Assembly: GCA_023897205.1 (NCBI GenBank)
Contig: JAHWDD010000004.1
Location: forward strand, 62,001-126,000
Reading direction: 5' to 3'
Length of the DNA stretch: 64,000 nt
Source: Exophiala sp. HKRS030
Taxonomy: Eukaryota > Ascomycota > Eurotiomycetes > Chaetothyriales > Herpotrichiellaceae
Every line of letters begins with the position of its first letter. Positions within the stretch are counted from its first letter, which is position 1. The position numbers and the translations under genes are program-made. The notes under the pieces were generated by a model. The model ran no database searches and was not told the origin of the DNA. It saw nothing but the letters and a program-made list of their open reading frames with translations. Positions 31,485-41,856 of the stretch are shown in pieces.

Positions 31485-32219
31485 ATGATCATCGCTGTCA
31501 GTCTTCACCAAGACATCTTCGACCTCTCGCCGGATGCCACGGGGGTTGGATCAATACGAGAAAAAGGGGAATCATCCTTCGGGCTCGTCTTGCAATTCGT
31601 GTCCCTGGATAAGACGCATCTTGATACCGCAGAAGGACTTTCGCTTACGACTTCTGCTGAGATAACCGGGAATAAGGTGCTCGACCCTGATGTGGAAGAG
31701 ATTGTTAAAACAATCACGGACGGCGTTTTCATCGAGTTGGTGCCTCCTAGTCCTTGGGTCTCATCGCCGAACGGACCACTAGTTCGCCCAGGGTCTCAGA
31801 CTGCTGCCGACACGAACACTGACGATCTTCATGTACTACCTTTGAAGTAAGTGACGGCGCAGATCTGTCAGAAACACAACTGGGGAATTCTGCAATTAGC
31901 ATGTCGGATTCTACCAAGCTTCCTGGGTAAGCATCATAATTCTCCTACTGTCGAGATAGCAGCTGCGTGTTTGTAACAACTTCAACTCATATCCCTGACG
32001 ACCTCGTCACATTCGAAAGCTTATACTCAATCATCTTTCGTCTCAGAAAAACACAACAGGTATGAATGGGAAGAAAAATGTGCGCCTCATCGAGTGGACG
32101 GTATCGTGGCTTGGCAACACATCACTGATTTGTAGAATTATTCGGGCTCACACGTTCCAAAGGATTTAAACTACGACAAAGATGCCCTCTCGAAGAAAAC
32201 ATGGACAATCGAACCTTAA
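31485..32219 (+). CDS. Tentative three-exon hypothetical protein
   Basis: The model is 31485-31846, 31960-32059 and 32136-32219, with introns of 113 nt (GTAAGT...GATAG) and 76 nt (GTATGA...TGTAG) that keep one open frame for 181 residues ending WTIEP. I do not recognise it. The N-terminal part is acidic (DPDVEEIVKTITDGVFIELV); there is no clear signal peptide or membrane helix. A 33-nt segment with GT-AG ends (31927-31959) suggests an alternative small exon (31900-31926, in frame), but such a short intron is doubtful. Another open frame at 32182-32355 can be spliced (GTGAAT...AACCAG) to a downstream stretch ending DSKTK near 32576, so the 3' end may be wrong. An upstream exon is also possible. 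Confidence 0.35.
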
Positions 32220-32740
32220 AGGAAGAGATCATGATGATGTAGCGAAAGCAAAAACATCAATCTACTCTGCGGGCTATACTGCCACGTCCTACTGCGACTT
32301 TACTACGCCTGAGGGGAATCCACAGGCACTATGGTGGGTGGGTGAATGCCGACTCATCACCGCTTGCAGAACACAATAACCGGAGACATTTAGCAACCAG
32401 CACCAAGAGGCCATCTGCATATCAGCATAGTGTATTACCGCTGCGGTCGTCCTGATGGAGGCGAACCCGACGAGGAGTGGTTGTGGGGCCCAAGGGACCG
32501 CGGAGTCCCGGACGAGTACGACTTCAACTTCACTCGAAGTCATCCACCAATGATGGCTCTCGATTCAAAGACGAAATGATATATAGTAAACGAACGACTG
32601 TGAGGAACTCATCATTATCCCGTGGAAAGCAGAATTCAGCCAACAGCCGTACCATTGTTCCTCATCTGCGTATTGTTCCGCTTCAGTTCTACCTCTCCGA
32701 ACCAGGAGACTCGAACGACAGAATAGTTCTTGCCGTCGAT
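32220..32740. other. Intergenic region or alternative 3' exons, upstream of the beta-glucosidase
   Basis: It contains an open stretch (about 32407-32573) reading [15 protein letters not shown] onward, which might be a 3' exon of the preceding tentative gene. Nothing else is recognised; the beta-glucosidase promoter must lie here. Confidence 0.4.
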
Positions 32741-35467
32741 ATGGGTTCCATCGCTATTGATGCCCCTCAACATACAGAGTTTGATGTTGATTCTGTACTG
32801 GAGCATCTTCAGATCGACGAAAAGATTGCTCTCATCTCTGGCAGCGATGCTTGGCACACTGCCTCTATTCCTCGACTAGGCATCCCTAAGGTTCGCCTCA
32901 CGGATGGACCAAACGGCGTCAGAGGGACTAAATTCTTCAATGGAATTCCAGCAGCATGTCTGCCTTGTGGTAAAACTGCCACATTGGCCTTTCCATAGGT
33001 GTGATCTGACAAAGTCATAGGAACGGCACTTGCGGCCACCTGGGATATCAACCTCATACAGCAGTGTGGTATTCTTCAAGCCAATGAGGCTTTAGCAAAA
33101 GGCGCGTCCGTGATTCTAGGTCCAACAGTCAATATGCAGCGATCTCCCCTTGGTGGGAGAGGTTTTGAGTCATATAGCGAAGATCCAGTTCTATCCGGCA
33201 ATCTAAGCGCCGCCACAATCAAAGGCATTCAATCGAGAGGTGTCGCTGCTACCATCAAACATTTTGTGTGCAATGACCAAGAACATGAACGACAATCTAT
33301 GGACGCTATAGTCTCCGAAAGAGCACTGAGAGAGATCTATCTTATGCCCTTTCAGATTGCTGAAAGGGATGCCAGGCCTATGTGTTATATGACTTCATAC
33401 AACAAAGTCAACGGTGTCCACGCTGGGAGCTCCAAAATACTAATCGATGATATACTGCGGAAGCAATGGGGCTTTCGAGGCCTAGTCATTTCTGACTGGT
33501 AATTATAATTCGCCCCAGATCTGCCTCCCTCGCTCTGACATGCCCAAGGTTTGGAACATACTCTACAGTGGACGCTATCAAAGCGGGTTTAGATCTGGAG
33601 ATGCCTGGGCCGTCATACATACGTGGCCATCTCGTAAAGCACGCCCTAGGAAGCGGGAGATTGCACGTCACCGATCTAGATAATAGGGTGAGGGAGGTTT
33701 TGAAGCTTATCAAAGCTGTTGTACCTCTAAACATACCTGAGGACGCTTCAGAACACACGCGCGATACACCCGCCACTGCTGCCCTCCTTCGACGTGTTGC
33801 GGGAGACGGCATAGTTCTTCTAAAGAATGACAACAAAACCCTACCATTCAAGAAGGATCGAAGTACGGCAGTAATTGGACCCAATGCTGCCTTTGCAACT
33901 TATTGTGGTGGCGGTTCCGCATCTATCGTGCCCTATTATGCAATAACTCCCCTAGATGGAATCAGAAACCTGACATCGAATGTACAGTACGAGCTTGGTG
34001 CACCAGGTTGGAAGAAATTGCCCCTGTTGTCAGATATGGTCAGACGCTCTGATGGGAAACAAGGTCTAGATGCCACAGTCTACCTCACTCCACCATCTAA
34101 TACAAAGAGACGGCCAGTCGACTCCTTTCCGATCACTTCCTCCGATATATTCCTTGCCGACTACAAGAACCATCAAATTGATGGAAATCTGTTCTATATG
34201 GACATCGATGGAACGTTAATACCCGATGAAACAGCTGAATACGAATTTAGTCTTTCCGTCTCGGGCACAGGCAAGCTTTTCATCGACGGGGAATGTATCA
34301 TCGACAACATGACTAAGCAGACAGCTGGTGAGAGTTTCTTCGGCTCCGGCACAATCGAGGAAATGGGGTCAATGAAATTGGAAAAAGGTCGAAGCTATCA
34401 CATTCACATCTCGTTTGGCACACTGCCAACAAGGACGTTCACCGTGCCTGGCTCGAGTGCTTTTGACGCTGGTGGCCTACGCGCAGGCTTCTACAGAAAA
34501 CTAGATATGCAGAAGACGCTCGATAGAGCTGTTGCGCTGGCCAAGAGCGTCGACCAAGTCGTTCTCTGTGTTGGCCTCAATCGTGATTGGGAATCTGAGG
34601 GCTACGACCGTACCCACATGGACCTTCCTCCTGGAACTGACGAACTCATTTTTGCGATTACTTCGGCAAATCCAAATACAGTAGTGGTCAACCAATCTGG
34701 TAAGCTTCAAAATCATTTCTCAGTGATTAGCGTAGAATGCTTCACGGCACTCACTCATGATAATCCCTATCAACTAACCATCCTCCCATAGGCACGCCAG
34801 TAACAATGCCATGGCTACGCCAAACCCCTGCTCTACTTCAAGCCTGGTACGGCGGTAACGAAACAGGGAACGCAATCGCCGACATTATCTTTGGAGACCG
34901 CAACCCAAGTGGCAAACTCCCCTCAGCTTTCCAATTCGCAACGAAGACAATCCCGCTTTCCTCAACTACCGCAGCGACGGCGGCAAAACAATCTACGGCG
35001 AAGGTGTCTTCATCGGCTACCGGTTTTACGAAAAGACTAAGCGTGAGGTGGCGTTCCCTTTCGGACATGGACTGTCCTACACAAACTTCGCATTCGAGAA
35101 CTTGACGCTAGATCAAACTGACAACGGCGAGCACCTCCTTGTCAAGGTGGAAGTACTGAATGAAGGACCGAGCGCCGTTGACGGGATGCAAGTCGTGCAA
35201 GTCTACGTCGCGCCACAGTCTCCCAGCGTCACACGCCCCATCAAAGAGCTAAAGGGGTTTACCAAGGTATTTGTTCCTGCCGGTGGCAGTGCCAATGCCC
35301 AGATCAAGATCGCGAAGAAATACGCCTGCAGCTTCTGGGACGAGAGAGCCGATGCATGGGTTCAAGAAAAGGGCACGTATACGGTCTTGGTGGGTGATTC
35401 AAGCGCAAATACACCGTTGTCGGCCGAGTTTGAGGTTTCGAAGACCTCGTGGTGGAACGGACTATAG
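32741..35467 (+). CDS. GH3 beta-glucosidase with PA14 domain, frameshifted
   Basis: Four exons: 32741-32969, 33021-33498, 33549-34699 and 34792-35467; introns are 51, 50 and 92 nt with GT-AG ends. With one restored base the product has 844 residues. The GH3 N-terminal barrel starts with [15 protein letters not shown] and carries [31 protein letters not shown] and the nucleophile Asp in GLVISDWFGTYS. The second GH3 domain follows (DGIVLLKND), with a PA14 insert (about [18 protein letters not shown] to FYRKLD) and a C-terminal fibronectin-III-like domain (PFGHGLSYT onward). No signal peptide is seen, which fits the intracellular GH3 beta-glucosidases of fungi. In exon 4 the frame breaks after NPSGKLP; the C run at 34919-34922 is one C short, and one added C restores LSF...[15 protein letters not shown] and the correct stop phase. 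Confidence 0.9.
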
Positions 35468-36175
35468 CCTAGAGATAGAATTCAAACCATTTCCAGATTT
35501 TTGAGAAGTAAGTTCCGCGAGAGAAAGGATTGGAACACCCTGACTCGGCTACTCATGAGTATGTGAATGTCCTTGAGAAATGACCGGCTCGGAAAGATTC
35601 TGTTCCTAGATCAGGGGCAGTGAAGAAGGATGGTGGAGTCAAACTGATGGTAAGACAATGCTAAAGTTGTGAATGATCAAGCTAGAAGGACGGTGGGGTT
35701 GACTTGAGTTTGTATCTCGGAATGGGTATTTCCAGGCGAGTGAGTTCCGATTTTTTCAGCCTTTTGTTCTTGTTTTTAGTCCATCCATGCTCAAATCGGA
35801 CGATGAAAGCCCTTAAGTGAAGACGTATTCATTTGCAATCCCGGGAATCATCCATATAAACCAGCGCTAACTTGCAATGTTCCATTGTCACTTTTTATAG
35901 GAGAACTTCACAGGGAATTACGTTGATTGATGGCACGTAGCTTGATAGCGAAAAAACATGTGAGATAGCGCTTGACAACAATCAGCGAGGTTGTCTTCGC
36001 AATCAGAAATGGTGGCAATTCTTAAGCGTCCAAAATATCGCCAAGTAATTGCGAAGCCCTATAGATTCCCGATTTCTAGAGCCACACTCCCTCGAGAAGA
36101 AGACAGCTGTTCAGCGTCAAATCGCCTCCGGGGATCAGCTACCGACCTGATGTCGCCAAAGGTACATGCGGTACT
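35468..36175. other. Convergent intergenic region
   Basis: No gene recognised; it should hold the 3' ends of the beta-glucosidase and the F-box-like gene. Confidence 0.6.
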
Positions 36176-37816
36176 TTAGCCCCTGATCTTAAAGCATGAC
36201 TTTAGCGTATGATCATCCGCCCATTCGATCCAATTGCAAAGGTATAAAGATATGCTGAGTTCGAGGTCGGTGACCGTGGTTGGATGTGCACCGATCAAAT
36301 CTGGCCACCGCAGGTCAAGCATTTTCATATCAGCTTCTGTTTTGTCATCAATTCGCTTGATACAAGGGCCTTGGGTATCACAGTTGACAATGAAGACGTA
36401 GGTTGCGAGGCGCTCGCTGACAAATTCTTCTTCACCATCGTCGTCCGTAGCAGCAGCAGCAACATCATCACGCGGGGCGGCTTTCCATGCAGATCCAATG
36501 AGGCTGACTGCAAGAGGTCGCGGGTATTCTCGAATAGCGTCCAAAACCAACTTCTAATTGGGCGTGACGGCAGGTTCGCCGTGGACACGGTGTCTGTAGA
36601 GCAAACACTCCTGTATGCGTATCTCTTGGAGATTTGGTAGCCTTGCTATTTCGGCGGCGAACACCAGGCCAGCAATGTGCGCACGTTGTAAGTGAATCGA
36701 TCGAAGACTGCTCAAACCTGGGACGTCGAGCGATAGGTTGGGCACCCTTATATCTGCAGATTTCTTAAAAAATAGTATTCGCACTTCTTCTATCGTACTG
36801 GTTGCGCATGTTAGAATGTGGGTAGCCAGGTTGCCACAACGTCGTTGTACTGTCTCGGTACTTGGAGTAAGTTCAAAATAGGACGGGTATTGGAAGAGAG
36901 GACTGTGGTGCGACAGCGAAAGAGCCCGCAGATTCTCAAAGGTGACCTGCTCTAATCCGAGAAGGTCCTCTTTCAGGTCATAGCATTGAAATAGTTCGCA
37001 GTCGACTTCCAGGGCTTCGATTCTAACACCAGAATCCCTTAGTGCTTCAGCGACGACTGGGACAATGTTATGGCCACATGCTGTGATGACATTGTCTAGT
37101 AGACGAAATGACACGTACGAGGACGAATTCGGAAATTTGATCTTCGCATTGGGGTTGAGGAGATTGCTATCTTGGTACCGATTGAAGCTGCAAAGGCGAA
37201 TAGTACGAACATGGCGAAAAGTTTTGAGTGCGAGTGTCCATGATGCTTGTAAGTCGTTCTCGAATGTCTGCGCATCTTTCGCTGCTTGTGCGCTATAGTG
37301 GTCGTAAGAGGCCTGTTCGCTATCCACATGACAGTCGCCTTCAAGTGGGCGATAAGGCGCCATAAACTCTGGCCAGGTGTGATAGTAGCGAGGATGAATT
37401 AAACGTGGGTCAACAATATGACTGGCCTGCAAATGTAGGACGTCTTGGAACATGGCGAACGAGATGGCAGTGCTGTATGGGGAAGGGTAGAGCGTAACCT
37501 TCCGAACGACGTTTGAAACGTTGTGTGGGGACGAAACAAGTGCCTCGAGTCGCTTTTGGTTTTCTTCTGTCGCCCAAAGGACGATTTCATTGAAGAGGAT
37601 CGACTGAATAATGCTCATCTTGGCGAATTCCATGCAAGTCCTTCGTAAAGCTTTCAACACATTGCGAGTGATCCTGTTGCTCAGTGAGCTGATGAGAAGC
37701 CTTCAAAAATGAACATCTGAACCGACTTACGGGCCACGATCGTGGACATAATTCTTGATAGCTTCTTCCGCAATGCAGTACAGGACTACCGACGGGAATG
37801 GTTCACGGTTTTCCAT
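36176..37816 (-). CDS. F-box-like protein interrupted by an in-frame TAG
   Basis: Exon 1 (37816-37731) and exon 2 (from 37673) join across a 57-nt intron (GTAAGT...AACAG). They give MENREPFPSVVLYCIAEEAI followed by ITRNVLKALRRTCMEFAK, a layout like the short F-box/CRK-type start of large fungal F-box-like families, then about 330 residues with leucine-rich-repeat character (FENLRALSLSHHS, LSSLRSIHLQRAHIAGLVF, LPNLQEIRIQECLLY). Translation meets TAG at 36556-36554 after EPAVTPN. The same frame stays open for 125 further codons to 36176 (KLVLDAIREYPRPLAVSLIG... to KSCFKIRG), which read as genuine protein. Either the product is truncated at about 398 residues or a roughly 525-codon gene carries a nonsense mutation. 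Substrate adaptor function in an SCF ubiquitin ligase is inferred only from the layout. Confidence 0.6.
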
Positions 37817-39921
37817 TGTCAATGAAGTCTTGCTGTGTTCGTGAGGGATGAATTGGACACAAAGCAGGTGGCATGTCGTCCAGAAGCAGCTTTTATTGCT
37901 GAAAAGAATCCACGAATGACTCCAGAACTCAGATGATTGCAAACATGATCATTCGAATCATCAATTATTTGAGACACCAGCTCGGAGGAAACATCCAGCC
38001 CTAAAGAAGTCTTTGGTGAAGTACCGACTGCCATGGAATGCATGACCAGATAATGACAGAATCGGTTCTCAAACCTGGTGATTGTATCACCTATTGCAGT
38101 TCTTGGTTGCTGTGAAACTTATTGTCGTGGCGGAATTTCTCGTGGCTTAGGGGGTTGAAGACGTGACGCCGTCCCGAAAAGAAGCCTCTGCTTCAATTGT
38201 GACTCCAGAATCCCGGGCGTAAATGTGTTTGAATCCTCTCTCATGAGTTCGATGAGTTCGATGTCCTTCAATAAGACCTGTTGTCTCACCGAGTCATGGC
38301 CATAAGGAAAATATTACTCACCAAGATCAGCCACGAAGGGCAATGACAGAGGCAAACTATATTCTGCAGCCCAAGAAGGCACGCAGTAAATGAATTCAAA
38401 TCGTCAGAACTCATCTTCAGCAAAACCCTGTAGCTTGATGATAACTTGGACATTTTGGACCGTAACCGGCTGGAATTTGAATCCAGGGATTTGGAATGGC
38501 GGGGAATGAAGAGTGCTTTGCTTTGAATGGCGGATTTTGCTTAGGATGAATAGGCGCAGCCTCACCAGTGATCGGGGTAGTGAGGCTGAGGGTGTGGTAC
38601 AATCGGACCTCGATCTCACTGCTTGAGGTAAGTCTTCCACGTGGTAAGAAGTAGTCATCATGACTCGCTCCAGAGTCCCGAGATCCTCCCCTGTAAACAA
38701 TCGACAGTGTTGATGGTTATGCAAATATAGCAGACTCTCGAACTCAATTTACTCTGCATGACATCCCTACTCTTCAACCAATCATTGAGCGTAACCATTG
38801 TGTCTCATGTGAGCTTCTGGCGCCAGCTGGCCAGATCTCAAGCCACAAAGTGTTCGACCACCTTCCCAAGACTGCGGAGCAGGACCTTCGTTCAACAGGC
38901 GAGTAAGTAGACACTAGCAGAGCTGAACACTAACTAGGGTTTGATCAACCCCTCAGGTGGGAGAGGAACAGCCACCACGGGCCCTGCATAGGATATCCAA
39001 ATTTGCTGCAAAAAGAACCTTCAGCCAGGAAGCTTATCCAACTTTCGGTCAAACGAGCACCGACGAGCTACCGCTAGGCATTGATGCTTGTTTTTACGGG
39101 CATATGGGGAAATTTCCCACTCTCAACTTCGTTGCTATTTATCTTCGATGCATGACAATGTACTCGACTAACATGAATCGGGGGATCTAGTAACCCCTGT
39201 CTTCCTGTTGACTGCACAAGCTAAGTGAGCTGTGCACGATCATACATGACACGCCTCGAAGATGACTACAGAGCATCATGATCCAGCTAGTACTCAGATT
39301 GCTTGCTAGCCAGTCGGCCCTCCAACAACGACAATTCTGTCTTTCAGTTCCCAGCGGGTCAGCAGCGTCGGCAACTGTGCTTTCAAGGCAACATTGCCAG
39401 CGCGAGCGAGAGTGTAGTATCGAGTGGAATATACGCTCACTAAGCTGAGACTTGTAGCCATCAACAGTTAAGTTATCAGATGATGCGAAGCGGCGATTCT
39501 AGTGAATCCTCAGCACGGGCAGGGAGTATGAGTATCCATTGCTCTACTCCGTACATTCCCTGCGAATGATCCCGCCAATCGCTAATAGGTAGACTACCAA
39601 CAGAAACGATCTAAAAAACACCTCTACAGCTACTTAGCGACTAAGTATTGGCTCAGAAGTAACAAGGCTAATAGCATGCATTTAGAAATTGCGCTAAGTG
39701 GAGACGACGTCTGTTCCACTCAATTTTACAGTATCTTCCTCAGCCTTAGCTGAAGCATACAGACAAATGGTCTAATGCTCGCTGCGGGATCATAGTTCTC
39801 TGTCCAAAGGCTATTGCTCTATAAAGAAGACAGAAATCCCGAGGGGCAAGAAAAGCTTCCAGTCTGTCAGCGCTCGACTTCTCGATCTATATTATCATAA
39901 TCATAACACTACTCGCACAAG
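37817..39921. other. 2.1-kb interval between the F-box-like gene and the aerolysin-like gene
   Basis: No supported gene. A plus-strand frame from 38758 (MTSLLFNQSLSVTIVSHVSF, then Arg/Ser/Thr-rich) resembles a mitochondrial presequence and meets GTAAGT near 38902, but no convincing second exon was found. A minus-strand frame at 38404-38724 is unrecognised. One exact TACTCCGTA lies at 39545-39553. Confidence 0.45.
39820..39826 (+). promoter_or_regulatory. TATA box of the aerolysin-like gene
   Basis: TATAAAG, 96 nt upstream of the ATG at 39922, with a short TC/CA-rich leader between. This is the clearest core promoter in the window and suggests a regulated gene. Confidence 0.6.
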
Positions 39922-40836
39922 ATGTCGACTGATTCAAAGCCCCAAAGTGGTAGGCTCGCCACCCATCAAGACCTCGAATTGTTCATGGATCTTCAAGCTT
40001 GGCTTAATGCGACCGATCCCAACAAGCTAGGAGTTCACGACAGTTGGGCAGTGACTGATACGGACAATGCTTTCGCCTTCAACAACGAGATGGGCGTTCA
40101 GATGACCCACGCGGACAATAGATGGGTTTCAGGTAGCGACTCTATCAAATCGGTGAAGTTCATGGGAATGCTCCCATGGGGCTCCGAACCCGTCATCTCA
40201 CAAGATCTGTCACTAAATGGACGGGGACTCTATGTCTACATTTCCAAAGGTCCTTATGTGATTATGGAGCTCAAGAATCCAGTTACCACTATACAAGTTG
40301 TTGCTGAATTCGAGGAAGACAATCGGAGCGAACAACCGAAAAACTTTGAATACACATATTCGAAAACAACCACTCAGAGCACGAGCCTGACTGTCAGCGA
40401 GACCACAGCTCTCAAAGTTGAATCAAAATTCGAACTTGATGGTTTCTCTTTCGGCGTAGAGGCCAGCTTCGATAGATCCAGGACTACGGAAAATTCGCAG
40501 GCAACCAGCGTCACCACGACAGTGACTGAATCGACTACAATCGAGGCCCACAAGAAATTCGCTTACAAGGTGCGAGAAGAGACAACCACCACTGAGACAT
40601 TGTATGGTCTTGACTTTCGTATCGGGGGCGAAGTCGCCCTGGACGGTACCGTCACAGGAGGGTTGGCCAAAGCAACTCAGTTCCCCAACGAGACCAACTT
40701 CCGCGATCTTGGCTATTACAATACCTGGGACAGAATCTTTCCGATTGAACAGTTCATCAATCCTGTACAGACTGCCAAGTATCATGTCGTCACTCAACAT
40801 ATGGTAACAAAGATTGATACCAGTACTCCAAACTAG
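39922..40836 (+). CDS. Aerolysin-fold (ETX/MTX2-like) protein
   Basis: Single exon, 304 residues, no signal peptide. The centre, about residues 140-240, shows the beta-pore-forming pattern: long alternating strands rich in Thr and Ser (YSKTTTQSTSLTVSETTAL and SVTTTVTESTTIEAHKKFAY) around an amphipathic segment (FELDGFSFGVEASFDRSRTT), then a GL-rich strand (ETLYGLDFRIGGEVALDG). This is how aerolysin/epsilon-toxin/Mtx2-type proteins and fungal lectin-linked relatives look. Residues 1-130 form a separate domain (GVHDSWAVTDTDNAF...NRWVSGSD) that I do not recognise; it could bind a target. Lack of a signal peptide fits fungal relatives that stay in the cytosol, often as defence proteins. Pore formation is inferred from fold only. 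A strong TATA box and isolation from other genes suggest conditional expression. Confidence 0.7.
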   Translation: MSTDSKPQSGRLATHQDLELFMDLQAWLNATDPNKLGVHDSWAVTDTDNAFAFNNEMGVQMTHADNRWVSGSDSIKSVKFMGMLPWGSEPVISQDLSLNGRGLYVYISKGPYVIMELKNPVTTIQVVAEFEEDNRSEQPKNFEYTYSKTTTQSTSLTVSETTALKVESKFELDGFSFGVEASFDRSRTTENSQATSVTTTVTESTTIEAHKKFAYKVREETTTTETLYGLDFRIGGEVALDGTVTGGLAKATQFPNETNFRDLGYYNTWDRIFPIEQFINPVQTAKYHVVTQHMVTKIDTSTPN

Positions 40837-41856
40837 GTCATTTTGGAAGAAGAGTGTCTCGTAGGTCTCACAGTTACTTGATCAGCGACATAGATGTTAC
40901 AAACATTGACCATGGTAGAATCTTGTATCTCATCCTAATCAAAACGAGATCAACAGGAGCTATTTTTTGATAAACAACTTAACAGGTCATCAGGTCAGAC
41001 AGCAAGATTTTACGTTGAAGCTTATTAGCTACTTTGAGACCAGCAATATATGTTTTCAGACTCGCCTTTATAAATTGCTCTTGTATCTGCGATCGCTATT
41101 GTGTAATGCAGAAGATACTCGCCCAAGTCGGGTCTAACATTCTGCAAGTCATCGATGAACACCCATTTACGAACCTAATTACAATGGACGTTTCGTGCTT
41201 GACTACCCCTGCGAACCCTTCGCTTGTCGTCACGAGACCAAGATGCCCGCCGTCCGGCGAGCAGTTTTCAGACAGGCGGTCCGTCTGTATTTGTCCAAGC
41301 AACGCAGTTGGACCAATGTGATGAAAGCCTACGCCAATGATGACGGCTATCAAGTGTTCAGAAGACGGCCGTTCAACCATGGCCCATTGGTATTCTATGG
41401 CGGTCCAGATGGCATGCCTTTTGTTGCCCGGAGAAGTTAGCTGTGAGCCATGGAGGAACACAGGACCGGAAACTCAATTCCTCCTGCATGATTTGCGTAT
41501 TCCATGGGCTAAAAGTCATAGGTAGCATGCCGCGTGCCATGAGTAGTCACTTGTTTCGCGCTGGAAGCTACGTCAGGAGTGAGAGACGACGAAGCAGATG
41601 AGTGGCTACCAAAATTATAGGATGCGGTCAAACAGGAATACAAGGAAGGCCACGAGGTATTGGGAAAGGAGATCTGCAAGGAAAGATCACAATCAGAGGA
41701 GAACAATGATACGAGTCTTTCAGGCCGGGTCCAACCAGCCAAACAAAATAATATTCATATCTGATGCTCAGGACTTGACGGTGAGAGCACCAACTACAGG
41801 GCACAGTGTGGGACTGTGAAGATTACATCGAGCCATTCATCGTGCGTCAGAGGTAC
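40837..41856. other. 1-kb interval downstream of the aerolysin-like gene
   Basis: No supported gene. A plus-strand frame at 41195-41440 (RRAVFRQAVRLYLSKQRSW then DDGYQVFRRRPFNHGPLVFY) and an overlapping minus-strand frame at 41096-41461 both look protein-like, but I recognise neither; they may be a decayed gene. Confidence 0.45.

Noticed and set aside
41096..41461. Overlapping frames on both strands downstream of the aerolysin-like gene
   Set aside because: Neither shows a known motif, start context or splice partner; described only in the gap entry.
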